Shown in pieces: positions 53,402-62,611 of a DNA stretch of 64,000 nt. The notes below the pieces were generated by a model. It was not told the origin of the DNA, ran no database searches, and saw only the letters and a program-made list of their open reading frames with translations. The position numbers and the translations under genes were made by a program. Position 1 is the stretch's first letter, and the number at the start of each line of letters is the position of its first letter. The DNA is from Hellea balneolensis DSM 19091 (GTDB taxonomy: Bacteria > Pseudomonadota > Alphaproteobacteria > Caulobacterales > Maricaulaceae): positions 1 to 64,000 of the forward strand of contig NZ_AUAC01000003.1 in the NCBI RefSeq assembly GCF_000428525.1, given 5' to 3'.

Positions 53402-54064
53402 ATGACTTTTTCAATTAAAGCGCTTTTGCTATTGTCAGGAGCTGCGCTCTTAGTCACAGCTTGCGGCAATGATCCGAAGGCCGCAAATGAAGCCAGCTTT
53501 GAAGCGGCGTTAAACGCACACTACGCGCAAATGAAACAATGCGTCAGGGTTGGCAGCGCGCCAAATGCGGACGGTATCATACAAGAATTTAGAACCGATG
53601 GCCGCGTTCAGGACAAACAATTATCGTTTTATAATGGTCTTGTGGACTTGGGCCTTCTGGATGCTGTCAGCTATCAAAAGGAGACGAAAAACTTTAGCGG
53701 GCAAGTCACAGGAAAAGCCGATTGGGTTGGTTACAAGTTTTCGGATAATGGAAAGACGTTCTTACGTCCCGTCGCATTGGAAACAGGAGCTTTCAGCACG
53801 GGAGCGCGGCAGCTATGTTACGGCACGCCGCAAGTTGTAGAGATTGTGGGCTTCACTGAATCGGCTGAGGTAATGGGCGTTAAAGTCAGTAACGTTCAAT
53901 ATACCTATAAGTTGGTGGACATTGCTCCATGGGCGACTGATCCGGCTCTATCTAAGCAACATGAATGGCTGCCGGAGAGGCTATCTAACCAGAGAATATA
54001 TAAAGATGACGACCTTGTGCTTACGAATAACGGCTGGGCTTATCATAGTCATCTCAAAAAGTAG
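53402..54064 (+). CDS. Uncharacterised lipoprotein
   Basis: The start is the ATG at 53402 with GGAGGT upstream, giving 220 residues. A longer frame overlaps the relaxase and is rejected. The signal ends in LLVTACGND, a lipobox. The body is unassigned. Placed between the relaxase and the cargo block; often such lipoproteins are part of the transfer region. Confidence 0.75.
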   Translation: MTFSIKALLLLSGAALLVTACGNDPKAANEASFEAALNAHYAQMKQCVRVGSAPNADGIIQEFRTDGRVQDKQLSFYNGLVDLGLLDAVSYQKETKNFSGQVTGKADWVGYKFSDNGKTFLRPVALETGAFSTGARQLCYGTPQVVEIVGFTESAEVMGVKVSNVQYTYKLVDIAPWATDPALSKQHEWLPERLSNQRIYKDDDLVLTNNGWAYHSHLKK

Positions 54065-54280
54065 CTTTTCATCATAAGTTATCTGCAATTATCGGGTGAA
54101 CTTGAAAGCTGTTGTTTGCGGTTGTGTGAAGCTGAGATAAGATTAGCTCTGGGTATTCTAAAAGCTCAAAGTGGGATTGCGTCTTAGTGTTTCTATGTGG
54201 TCAAAAAGGGCTAGGTAATACTAGAATACTATGTAGACTATAAAACTGAGTCTATTCACAAACAGGATCGCGAGAAAGCT

Positions 54281-55054
54281 CTGTCTACTAATATTCAGTA
54301 TGAAAATGTTAGCCTAACCTATGAGGAAAAAGGCAGATTTACCCCAGCTGTTGAGAATTTTAATCTGGAAATACGTTCAGGTGACTTCGTAGGCATTATT
54401 GGTGAAAGCGGTTGTGGTAAGTCTACTTTGCTAAAGTTAGCTGCTGGATTAGTGAAACCTTCCAAGGGGGTAGTATCTGTTAACGGTAAGCAGGTGCGTG
54501 GTATTGATAAAGATACAGGATATGTATTTCAGGGTGAATCTCTTCTTCCGTGGTTATCGGTCTTCGATAATGTGGCTATAGGCTTTAAGATTAGAGGTGA
54601 AGCCGTAAGCAAAAAAAGCGTAGATGATGCAATTCGTCTGGTTGGGTTAAACGGTTTTGAGGCAGCTAAACCAAAAGAATTGTCAGGCGGTATGGCGCAG
54701 AGGGCTGCAATTGCTCGCGCATTAGTAGACGAGCCTGATCTCTTATTATTGGACGAACCATTTTCTGCTCTTGATGCGATTACAAGAAGAGAGCTTCAAA
54801 ACGAATTATTAGCAATCGTTAAAAAAAGAAGCATTACCACTGTGTTAGTCACACATGATTTCGATGAAGTGTTACGGATGTCTAATCGTATTGTTTTGCT
54901 TAGTCCAAGACCAGGAACGATTTACAAACACTATAATAATGACAGGGACGATGAACTCGGTATATTGCAGTTAAGAAAAACCGTGACCAAAGATATTTAT
55001 AGGGCACGGAAACAGCACTTGTTGAGTGAAAACAAAGGAAAGTTGGAGACTTGA
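54281..55054 (+). CDS. ABC transporter ATPase, NitT/TauT type, without a standard start codon
   Basis: The frame carries IQYENVSLTYEEKG, Walker A GESGCGKST, signature LSGGMAQRAAIARAL and Walker B LLLLDEPFSALD, like SsuB/TauB ATPases. It is open from the TAG at 54212 but has no ATG, GTG or TTG before the TTG at 54428, which lies inside the Walker A segment. CTG at 54281 or ATT at 54293 are possible starts; otherwise the 5' end was lost on insertion. The solute-binding and permease genes follow directly. Confidence 0.8.
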   Translation: MSTNIQYENVSLTYEEKGRFTPAVENFNLEIRSGDFVGIIGESGCGKSTLLKLAAGLVKPSKGVVSVNGKQVRGIDKDTGYVFQGESLLPWLSVFDNVAIGFKIRGEAVSKKSVDDAIRLVGLNGFEAAKPKELSGGMAQRAAIARALVDEPDLLLLDEPFSALDAITRRELQNELLAIVKKRSITTVLVTHDFDEVLRMSNRIVLLSPRPGTIYKHYNNDRDDELGILQLRKTVTKDIYRARKQHLLSENKGKLET

Positions 55055-55055
55055 A

Positions 55056-56249
55056 ATGAATCGACGTAAGCTAATTAAACTGAGTGCTGCTGCTACGAGT
55101 GCCTCAATACTGGGTCTCACGGCTTGCAAACCCAAAGCAACCGCTAAGTCAAAAGTATTGGAAAGTGCATATATACCAATATTAGACAGCGTTCCCTTAA
55201 TAGTTGCACATGCAAAAGGTTTTTTTAAAGAGGCTGGTATTAAATCTGAAAAGCCAGTGTTAATTAGAGGTTGGGCGCCATTACTGGAAGCATTTGAGTC
55301 CAAACAAATACAACTAACTCATATTTTGTTGCCACAAGTTATTTTCATGAAGTATGCGAGGCAGGTCCCGGTGAAATCTGTGGCATTTAATCATACAAAT
55401 GTCGTAGCAATGCTTCTTTCTCCAGAAACTGAGTCTATAGCTGATTTGGGAGGGAAAATAGTTGGGTGCCCTACATGGTGGGCTCCACATACTGGAATTT
55501 TTCAAGACGTATTGAGAAAAGCGGGGTTGACACCAGTTGTAGGTAAGGAATTAACCGACCTTGAGGAAAATGAAGTCGCATTTCGAGTGGTAGCTCCACC
55601 AGATATGCCTGAAGCCCTTCGCAATGGTTCAATTGCTGGATGTACTGTATCTGAGCCTTTCGGCGCAGTTGCAGAGAAACTCTCAGGAGCAAAATTAGTT
55701 AAAATGTCGGGTGATGTTTGGCGCGATCACCCATGCTGCCAATCTGTAATGCTGGAAGACACCATTAACGAGGATCCTGCTTGGGCAGAAGCAGTTACTA
55801 TTGCACTCTACAATGCTGCAAAATGGGCTGGTAACAATCCTGAGGAACTTGCTGAAATTTTGGGTAAAGACGGTGGGGGATATTTCCCAATGCCTGTACC
55901 TATTGTTCAGCGCGCTATTTCCAAGAATGATTTGGAAACTTATGGACCAGCTGGCACTGGGGCAATAATGCATACAGATTGGAATGTCACGAGAGTAGGT
56001 TTTACTCCTTACCCATTTGCATCAGCATTTGGCACTACGCTGGACCTTATGCGTCGGACAGTAGTGGATTCTAGTGCGGCTATGCCAAATACTTTTGATA
56101 GCCTAACAGGTAGACAGATAGCAAAAGAGATTGTCGATTACAGATTGGCGAACATTGGTTTTGAACAAGCCGGCGGCGCTACAGCTTTTGGGCTTCCCAT
56201 CGATTTTAATAAAACCCGTGAAGAAGAATATGAAGTTTTGTTAAAATAA
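55056..56249 (+). CDS. ABC transporter substrate-binding lipoprotein (SsuA/NrtA-like)
   Basis: The 397-residue protein starts at the ATG at 55056, 1 nt after the ATPase stop, with GGAG upstream. The leader has NRRKLIKL and the lipobox LGLTAC. The body has PLIVAHAKGFFKEAGI and GGKIVGCPTWWAPHTGIF, as in SsuA/NitT/TauT binding proteins. The ligand (nitrate-, sulfonate- or pyrimidine-like) cannot be told. Confidence 0.87.
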   Translation: MNRRKLIKLSAAATSASILGLTACKPKATAKSKVLESAYIPILDSVPLIVAHAKGFFKEAGIKSEKPVLIRGWAPLLEAFESKQIQLTHILLPQVIFMKYARQVPVKSVAFNHTNVVAMLLSPETESIADLGGKIVGCPTWWAPHTGIFQDVLRKAGLTPVVGKELTDLEENEVAFRVVAPPDMPEALRNGSIAGCTVSEPFGAVAEKLSGAKLVKMSGDVWRDHPCCQSVMLEDTINEDPAWAEAVTIALYNAAKWAGNNPEELAEILGKDGGGYFPMPVPIVQRAISKNDLETYGPAGTGAIMHTDWNVTRVGFTPYPFASAFGTTLDLMRRTVVDSSAAMPNTFDSLTGRQIAKEIVDYRLANIGFEQAGGATAFGLPIDFNKTREEEYEVLLK

Positions 56250-57019
56250 TGCTTTCTGCCGCGCAAAGCACAAATGCAATTTCTAAAAGCTTGCCAATTT
56301 TTATTGGTGGCCTTGGAGTTATTTGTACTATTTTGATTTGGTTTGTGGGAACTTATGGTGTTGAGAATAATTTAAATAGGTTCGAGCCAATAAGCGCTTT
56401 AGAAGCGATGATTGAGTTATTTAAAGATCACCGTTTTTGGACGAGTCTTATTGAAACTATGAAACGTTTAGTTGGAGCATTAGCCGCGGCGGTTATTATA
56501 GGTGTTCCCATTGGCATCTTAATTGGTTATTTTAAATCAGCTCGACATTTTACTTATGTGCCGTTTCAACTCCTACGAATGGTTTCGCCGCTCTCATGGA
56601 CCCCAATTGCAATTATATTATTTGGTATCGGTTCCGCTCCCGTGTATTTTTTGGTGTTCATCGCTGCTGTTTGGCCGATTGTATATAGTACAGCTGGAGG
56701 AATCTCATCAGCAAACCCGGTCTGGCTAGATGTTGGGAAAAGTTTTGGAGGAAGCGATTGGGACATTTTAAGAAGAATTTTAATTCGGGCCACCATTCCT
56801 TCAATCCTCTTAGGAATGCAGCTTGCTTTGGGAGTCGCTTGGATTGTTATTGTTCCTGCTGAAATGTTGGGAGTCGCTTCAGGTTTAGGTTATATGATTT
56901 TGGATTTTCGAGATGTAAACGATTATGCTTCTATAGCAGCTTTGATCTTAGTGATTGGGTTTCTTGGCGTAGTATTAGACTTTCCTCTTCGATGGTTGGT
57001 TACCAGGTATAGTTGGTGA
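56249..57019 (+). CDS. ABC transporter permease, NitT/TauT type
   Basis: The 256-residue protein has six membrane helices and the SsuC/TauC layout, with a coupling-helix region containing GKSFGGSDWDILRRILI. It shares one base with the stop of the binding-protein gene (TAATG). It completes a three-gene importer. Confidence 0.88.
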   Translation: MLSAAQSTNAISKSLPIFIGGLGVICTILIWFVGTYGVENNLNRFEPISALEAMIELFKDHRFWTSLIETMKRLVGALAAAVIIGVPIGILIGYFKSARHFTYVPFQLLRMVSPLSWTPIAIILFGIGSAPVYFLVFIAAVWPIVYSTAGGISSANPVWLDVGKSFGGSDWDILRRILIRATIPSILLGMQLALGVAWIVIVPAEMLGVASGLGYMILDFRDVNDYASIAALILVIGFLGVVLDFPLRWLVTRYSW

Positions 57020-58236
57020 AAGGTAGGGCTGTGATCGACGTTCAACATTTAACAGGCAAAGACAGAGAAACTTATGTCAAAGGATCCAAGAAGGTATATT
57101 GGCTTATTGGCGTTACTGGGTTTTGTGTTCTAAGTTTATTTATTTGCTGTGGCGTCGCGATAGCAGATAAGGAATATGCTACTGGTGTATCCTTATTTGC
57201 TACTGCTATTGGTTTGCTGGTTTCCGTGGTTCTAGGTGTATTCGTATTTTATTGGTCATGGAACTCGAACAATTCAAGTCAGAAAATATTCAAAAGATTA
57301 GACAAAACAGCTCACGGACAACTACGAAATTATAATCACGTAGGTGAGCATATTGAAGATTTCGTCGCTGCTCTTACGGGGTATACAAATGACAGAAATG
57401 ACAGACTAAATGCTATACGCGGCGCAGATACGTTGTTCGTTATGCTATCAACACCACTTTACGGTATCGAAACAAGAGATGTTAGCACGAATAGACCTCC
57501 ACATGTTTTTATGAACTTGTTAGTCGATTCTTTGCAGGAATGGGTTGACATATGTTCCCAAACACATGGTCGCCAAAAACTAGAATTCTCCATTTGGCCC
57601 CTTGAAGAACACAAGGATTTATGGGGTGTTAGAAAAGGAAAAACCGTAAAGACTTCACCCTGGTATAAAAATAAGTCGGACGATGCATTAGACGAAATGC
57701 TTAAAGCAATGGTGAAGTTTTGTAAGCTTATTGGATCATGTGGCTCAGCAAGTAATAAAGTTGATTTTGAAATGACCCTTGTAAGAAAAAATGACGCGAG
57801 GATATTCTTAATTGATAGAGGTAATCAGGAAAAATTTTCGCTTAAGGTTTTGTTTAGTAACTTTACCAATGAGGAAATAAGTCAGAGTGACTTTGTTACC
57901 ACTGGTTTCATGTCTGAAAATACTAGTGCTTTCAACCGTATGTTGGAGATCAGAGAGTCTTATACTAGATCTTCTCAGAATATTTACGCTGAAAAAAATT
58001 CTGAAACAGGCGTGTTGTTAAATATTCCTCAATCATCCATTAAAAATGACCCATTTAACTTTATTGCGAAATATTATGGACTTGATGATAATTGGTATGG
58101 GTTTGAGAGTTTAACGGAGCTTAAGAAAAAGGCTTGCGATTTGAATACGGAATGGTGGAAAATGGACATAGAGTGTTTCAACGTTTCAATAGAAACGAAA
58201 CGTATTCAAGAATTAAATTCCACTGCCTCAGCCTAA
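57013..58236 (+). CDS. Unknown two-span membrane protein coupled to the ABC transporter
   Basis: The 407-residue protein has two membrane helices (about 29-50 and 57-80). A large polar domain follows, with FVMLSTPLYGIE, SIWPLEEHKDLW and IFLIDRG. I do not recognise it. The 7-nt overlap with the permease gene points to joint translation. A later GTG at 57031 (VIDVQHL) is another possible start. Base composition is AT-rich like the transporter genes and unlike the ICE core. Confidence 0.6.
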   Translation: MVKGRAVIDVQHLTGKDRETYVKGSKKVYWLIGVTGFCVLSLFICCGVAIADKEYATGVSLFATAIGLLVSVVLGVFVFYWSWNSNNSSQKIFKRLDKTAHGQLRNYNHVGEHIEDFVAALTGYTNDRNDRLNAIRGADTLFVMLSTPLYGIETRDVSTNRPPHVFMNLLVDSLQEWVDICSQTHGRQKLEFSIWPLEEHKDLWGVRKGKTVKTSPWYKNKSDDALDEMLKAMVKFCKLIGSCGSASNKVDFEMTLVRKNDARIFLIDRGNQEKFSLKVLFSNFTNEEISQSDFVTTGFMSENTSAFNRMLEIRESYTRSSQNIYAEKNSETGVLLNIPQSSIKNDPFNFIAKYYGLDDNWYGFESLTELKKKACDLNTEWWKMDIECFNVSIETKRIQELNSTASA

Positions 58237-58241
58237 TATTT

Positions 58242-58493
58242 TTAAGCCAATCCCCCTTGAAACCCTTCCGTTTCGTCTTTGTGTGTCTGTGACAGAACTA
58301 TCTTACCTGCGCAGTTCCATTGTTTGCATTTCATTCGGGCTTCAAATTCATCGACAAATAACTGTCTAATATGAGACTTGTGAAAATAGACGACGGGGTC
58401 TTCATACCAAGTGTAGCCGCACGAACAGCAGCGGGCTTCTAAGCGGTCTGTTGTTTCAAAATCCAAAATTTGTATTTTGTGTTTCCAGCTCAC
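58242..58493 (-). CDS. Small Zn-ribbon protein downstream of the Y-family polymerase
   Basis: The start is a GTG at 58493 that overlaps the polymerase stop in GTGA, giving 83 residues. A longer frame to 58640 runs antisense to the polymerase reading frame and is rejected. Cys pairs CCSCGY and CKQWNC suggest a zinc ribbon. Probably works with or is regulated with the polymerase. Confidence 0.7.
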   Translation of the reverse strand: MSWKHKIQILDFETTDRLEARCCSCGYTWYEDPVVYFHKSHIRQLFVDEFEARMKCKQWNCAGKIVLSQTHKDETEGFQGGLA

Positions 58494-59752
58494 CAAAAGT
58501 CCTCCGCGCGAGGGATGCGGGTGAAGCTGATTTTGCCGCCTAGGTTTCCGCCGGGTGGTAACTTCCACGGTCCCATCGTTACCAGTGACTTGCCGTAGCG
58601 TGAGTTGAGACTGTCCATTGCGGTTGTAACCGACTCCCATTTTTGACGTTCAGGATCATCATTGAGGAGCATATCAAGTTGGCGGGCTGCCGCGTCCGTG
58701 AGATCGCCGAGCGTTACGCCGACCCGGACAATTTTGAACTGACTTGGAATAGTTGACTTCGCCTTCGCCCAAAGCACATCCAGCGCAGTGAGGCAGGCTT
58801 GGTCATCATTGGCCATATGCAGCTTATGCGTTGACGCCCAGCCTTGCTCTTTGATTGAGCGGTTACGCAGACTTACCCAAAGATAAAGCGAGCTGGCATA
58901 AAAGCCCTCGCGCCGCATTCGGCGAGCGGCTTTAACGAGCAGTAGCCTTGAGCAATCACGCGCGTCTTTGAAATTACGGAGTTCAGGCGGTAAGACGCGC
59001 CCATGTCCAAACATGCCGCGTTCTGACTTTTGTGCCATCACATCATACCCATGAAGCGCATACCAAAGGCGTTCGCCGGTCACGCTGCGCCAGAGCTTAC
59101 GCATTTGCTTTGGCTCAGTCGCCATTAAGTCGGCCATATTGTGAATGCCCGCATTGAATAGTCGCTGCTCCATGCGGTTGCCAATCCCGGGGATGTCGTC
59201 AAAAGGCAGATCGAGAAGCGGCCCGGGCATCGTATGGGGATGCCAGATGGTCGTGCCGTCAGGCTTATCCATTTTGCAGGCAATCTTTGCCAAGTGTCGA
59301 TTGGCGGCAAATCCTATCGAGCAGGTTATGAAAGGGCCGACGCCTTCAGCGATGGCGGCTTTGAGCCTTTCGGATAAGCCTATCGGGTCAGCAATGTCTT
59401 TGGGGTCGAGCTTGCAACATAGCTCATCAATGGACTTTATAGCTTCAACGGGGATAACACTGTTGATCTCGGCAAGAAGGGCATTATGCGCACGGCGATA
59501 TAAATCGGGACTCTGGCATTGCAGCACTAACTCAGGACAAGCCTTCTTGGCATCGGCTAATTTCATGACGTTTTTAACACCACGCGCCTTGGCCTCTTTT
59601 GAACAGGCGATGACGACCGTATGCACTGTCCCATCGAACGGCACGATGCCGACAGGCTTGTCGCGCAGAGCGGGCCTGGCTTGCTGCTCCACAGATGCAA
59701 AGAACCCGTCAAAGTCGAGGTAAAGTCTTTCTATCGTTTCAGGTTTTCGCAT
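58490..59752 (-). CDS. Y-family DNA polymerase (DinB/ImuB-like)
   Basis: The 420-residue protein starts at the ATG at 59752 (MRKPETIERLYLDFDGFFAS). The catalytic carboxylates are D13 and the D109-E110 of SIDE, so it looks active, unlike ImuB. Helix-hairpin-helix DDIPGIGNRMEQRL and a little-finger domain follow. It performs error-prone lesion bypass. A perfect LexA box lies 35 nt upstream. ICEs carry such genes, perhaps to help during single-strand transfer. Confidence 0.9.
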   Translation of the reverse strand: MRKPETIERLYLDFDGFFASVEQQARPALRDKPVGIVPFDGTVHTVVIACSKEAKARGVKNVMKLADAKKACPELVLQCQSPDLYRRAHNALLAEINSVIPVEAIKSIDELCCKLDPKDIADPIGLSERLKAAIAEGVGPFITCSIGFAANRHLAKIACKMDKPDGTTIWHPHTMPGPLLDLPFDDIPGIGNRMEQRLFNAGIHNMADLMATEPKQMRKLWRSVTGERLWYALHGYDVMAQKSERGMFGHGRVLPPELRNFKDARDCSRLLLVKAARRMRREGFYASSLYLWVSLRNRSIKEQGWASTHKLHMANDDQACLTALDVLWAKAKSTIPSQFKIVRVGVTLGDLTDAAARQLDMLLNDDPERQKWESVTTAMDSLNSRYGKSLVTMGPWKLPPGGNLGGKISFTRIPRAEDFW

Positions 59753-59786
59753 GTTTCGTCCGTGGTAAGCGCGGACGACCGAAAAA

Positions 59787-59801
59787 GAACGAAGACAGAA
59801 C
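59787..59801 (-). promoter_or_regulatory. LexA (SOS) box of the Y-family polymerase gene
   Basis: On the minus strand the sequence is GTTC-TGTCTTC-GTTC, a perfect match to the alphaproteobacterial LexA consensus GTTC-N7-GTTC. It lies 35 nt upstream of the polymerase start codon. Confidence 0.88.
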
Positions 59802-59905
59802 ATTAGTCAAGTAAAAACGGATTATATTCCTAATTTGTATGGGGATAACTGAAATTTGCCAAGAAAATGATGACCGAAATCAACCAGTCTGGAAAATCGC
59901 CGTTT

Positions 59906-59949
59906 TCACAGAAAGTCACAGAAATTCATAGAAAGTCATAAAAGGTCAC
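59906..59949 (+). repeat. Four 10-bp tandem repeats upstream of virD4
   Basis: TCACAGAAAG, TCACAGAAAT, TCATAGAAAG and TCATAAAAGG follow each other, then TCAC. A 10-bp period places each unit on one face of the DNA helix. It lies 80 nt before the VirD4 start and may be an operator or part of oriT. Confidence 0.8.
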
Positions 59950-60029
59950 GCGATTTCACTATTTAGGAACTAGACCAAAAATCGACATTTCTGACAGCCT
60001 TAGTCCATCGCAATTGAAGGACTTAGGTA

Positions 60030-62090
60030 ATGTCGCCACAAAATATCTTGATTGGACAGATATTCGTTGTTTTCACGACGATCATTCTGACGACATGGTA
60101 TGCTACGCAGTGGGTGGCGCTTCAGTTTGATTACGATGCTTACTTGGGAACGGGATTTGCAGAGCTTGGCAATCACAAAATTTATGCACCTTGGAGCCTC
60201 TTCAAATGGTGGTATCAATTTGATGCCTATGCACCGCACATCTTTTCCAGAGGGGGACAGATTGCAGCGGGAGGCGGTCTTCTCGGGATTGTATTTGCAG
60301 TCATTGGGTCCGTCTTGCGCGGACGATCCGCCAAAGCGCTGAACACATTTGGCTCATCCCGTTGGGCCAATGATAAGCAAATTAAGAAAGCCGGTCTGTT
60401 TGGTGAGCGTGGTGTGTTTCTAGGTCGCACCAAAGATGACTATATCCGCCATGACGGCCCGGAGCATGTGATGGCCATTGCGCCAACACGCTCCGGTAAA
60501 GGCGTCGGCTTGGTTATTCCAACACTTCTGTCTTGGACAGATAGCGCCGTCATTCACGATATCAAAGGCGAGAACTGGCAACTCACCTCCGGCTGGCGCT
60601 CAACTTTCTCTCATTGCCTGCTCTTTGATCCAACCAATGCGCAGAGCGCGAAATATAATCCGCTTTTAGAAGTCCGAAAGGGCGAGTGCGAAGTGCGCGA
60701 TGTCCAGAACATTGCCGACATCCTTGTTGATCCCGAAGGTATGCTGGAGCGCCGTAACCATTGGGAAAAGACCGCACATAGCCTCTTGGTTGGCGCTATA
60801 CTCCATATTCTCTATGCAGAGCGCGATAAGACGCTGGCTCGCGTAGCCTCATTCCTGTCTGACCCAAACCGCTCTTTTGAAAAGACGCTACGGGTTATGA
60901 TGAAAACCAATCATCTCGGCGACCGGACAACGGCAAAAGTCCATCCGGTGGTCGCACAAGCAGCGCGTGAACTCCTCAATAAATCTGAAAACGAGCGCTC
61001 AGGTGTTTTATCAACGGCTATGAGCTTTCTCGGTCTTTACCGAGATCCCACGGTCGCCGAGGTGACATCAAAATGTGATTGGCGCATCGCCGATCTTATG
61101 GCGGCAGACAAACCCGTCTCGCTATATCTGGTCATTCCGCCATCTGACATTTCGCGGACAAAGCCGCTGGTTCGTCTCATCCTCAATCAGATTGGCCGCC
61201 GCTTGACGGAAGAGCTTGTCGTCAGCGGTGACAAGACAGCAAAGCGTCAACTCTTGCTGATGCTGGACGAGTTTCCCGCACTGGGTCGTCTCGATTTCTT
61301 TGAAAGCTCTCTGGCTTTCATGGCGGGATATGGATTGCGTGCTTTTCTAATCTCGCAATCGCTCAATCAGATTGAAAAGGCTTACGGCCCCAATAATTCT
61401 ATCCTTGATAACTGCCATGTGCGCGTCGCCTTTGCGACCAATGACGAGCGCACAGCTAAGCGTCTGTCTGATGCGATTGGCAGCACAACAGAAATGCGGG
61501 CTATGCGCAACTATGCGGGTCATCGCCTCGCGCCCTGGCTCTCACACGTTATGGTCTCCCGTCAGGAAACCGCGCGTCAGCTCATCACGCCGGGCGAGAT
61601 CATGCAGTTGCCAAGCCATCAACAGCTTATCTTGCTGTCAGGGTTCTCACCCATCAAAGCTCAAAAAATCCGCTATTATGCGGACAAAAATTTCACTGGC
61701 CGTGTCCAAAACTCTCCTAATCTTTCCCCGGATAGCTCAGACGATTTGCCCCCTTCATCGTCTTGCATGTGGGGTGATGCGACGCGGCCAGTGGATGACC
61801 GCCTTTACACAGTGCCCGATAAAGCCACTCAAGAAAAAATTGCATCAGCCTTAAACACAAAGACTGACACTGACGAAGATGAAGACGGCGGCGGCAAAGA
61901 GCGTAGCCCTGAACTCAGCGGACATGAGACCTCGCATTCACCAAACAATGCCGGGGAAAAGTCTCTTGATGTTTCAGAAGACAACGACCTCACACCCGCA
62001 ATCAAACTCGGCGAGTTTGTCAGAGATACCGCCAATCTTGCCCGCGCCCACGACCTGACCCGCAGCACAGATATAGACCTTGGAATGTAG
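60030..62090 (+). CDS. traG: VirD4/TraG type IV coupling protein
   Basis: The 686-residue protein has two N-terminal membrane helices (about 7-30 and 80-100), Walker A PTRSGKGVGLVIP near 150 and LLMLDEFPALG near 410. The C-terminal tail is acidic (DTDEDEDGGG). It links the relaxosome to the T4SS channel and powers DNA transfer. The CopG-like gene follows after 2 nt. Confidence 0.93.
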   Translation: MSPQNILIGQIFVVFTTIILTTWYATQWVALQFDYDAYLGTGFAELGNHKIYAPWSLFKWWYQFDAYAPHIFSRGGQIAAGGGLLGIVFAVIGSVLRGRSAKALNTFGSSRWANDKQIKKAGLFGERGVFLGRTKDDYIRHDGPEHVMAIAPTRSGKGVGLVIPTLLSWTDSAVIHDIKGENWQLTSGWRSTFSHCLLFDPTNAQSAKYNPLLEVRKGECEVRDVQNIADILVDPEGMLERRNHWEKTAHSLLVGAILHILYAERDKTLARVASFLSDPNRSFEKTLRVMMKTNHLGDRTTAKVHPVVAQAARELLNKSENERSGVLSTAMSFLGLYRDPTVAEVTSKCDWRIADLMAADKPVSLYLVIPPSDISRTKPLVRLILNQIGRRLTEELVVSGDKTAKRQLLLMLDEFPALGRLDFFESSLAFMAGYGLRAFLISQSLNQIEKAYGPNNSILDNCHVRVAFATNDERTAKRLSDAIGSTTEMRAMRNYAGHRLAPWLSHVMVSRQETARQLITPGEIMQLPSHQQLILLSGFSPIKAQKIRYYADKNFTGRVQNSPNLSPDSSDDLPPSSSCMWGDATRPVDDRLYTVPDKATQEKIASALNTKTDTDEDEDGGGKERSPELSGHETSHSPNNAGEKSLDVSEDNDLTPAIKLGEFVRDTANLARAHDLTRSTDIDLGM

Positions 62091-62092
62091 CA

Positions 62093-62611
62093 ATGAGCAA
62101 TGACCTCACAGCCCGCGTTCGCGCGCGTATTACACCGGAGAACGCTGCCCTTTTAGATGTGCGGGCACGCGCCTTGGGTAAGACAAAATCCCGCGTCATC
62201 AATGATGCTTTGTCGTCTTGCTTCACTTTCGAGCATGACGACGCGAGAGACGCCCGTATCCTTGAAAAGCTGGATATGATGATCCGTCATAATCATCGGC
62301 ATTCGCGCGACCTCAATCTGCACTCCGAGACGTTCGCTTTATTTCTGCACTTCTACTTCACAATGGCGCCCCAAATTTCAAAGGCCGATACGGACGTGCG
62401 CGCGGCGCGCGGCGTTGGGTTGATGAACCAATTTGTCGATCAGCTCGGCGCTAAAATGCGCATGGGCGGTAAGACGTTTAAACAAGCCCTGTCCGACGTG
62501 CTGGTGTCCGACCAAGACTTCTTTCGGCTTGATGAAATTCAGCTTCTCGAAAAATTACAAAAGAAGAAAGCGGCCACACCAAAAAAGAAGATGGAGACAG
62601 CTGATGTCTAG
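62093..62611 (+). CDS. CopG-like ribbon-helix-helix transfer protein
   Basis: The 172-residue protein has an RHH-like N-terminus (about 1-45, with ARALGKTKSRVINDAL). A helical stretch and a Lys-rich tail follow. Members of this family sit between traG and trbB in Tn4371-like ICEs and may act as accessory or regulatory proteins. It overlaps trbB by 8 nt. Confidence 0.82.
   Translation: MSNDLTARVRARITPENAALLDVRARALGKTKSRVINDALSSCFTFEHDDARDARILEKLDMMIRHNHRHSRDLNLHSETFALFLHFYFTMAPQISKADTDVRAARGVGLMNQFVDQLGAKMRMGGKTFKQALSDVLVSDQDFFRLDEIQLLEKLQKKKAATPKKKMETADV

Noticed and set aside
62433-62603. N-terminal extension of trbB
   Set aside because: Overlaps the CopG-like gene in another frame; the ATG at 62604 matches TrbB starts.
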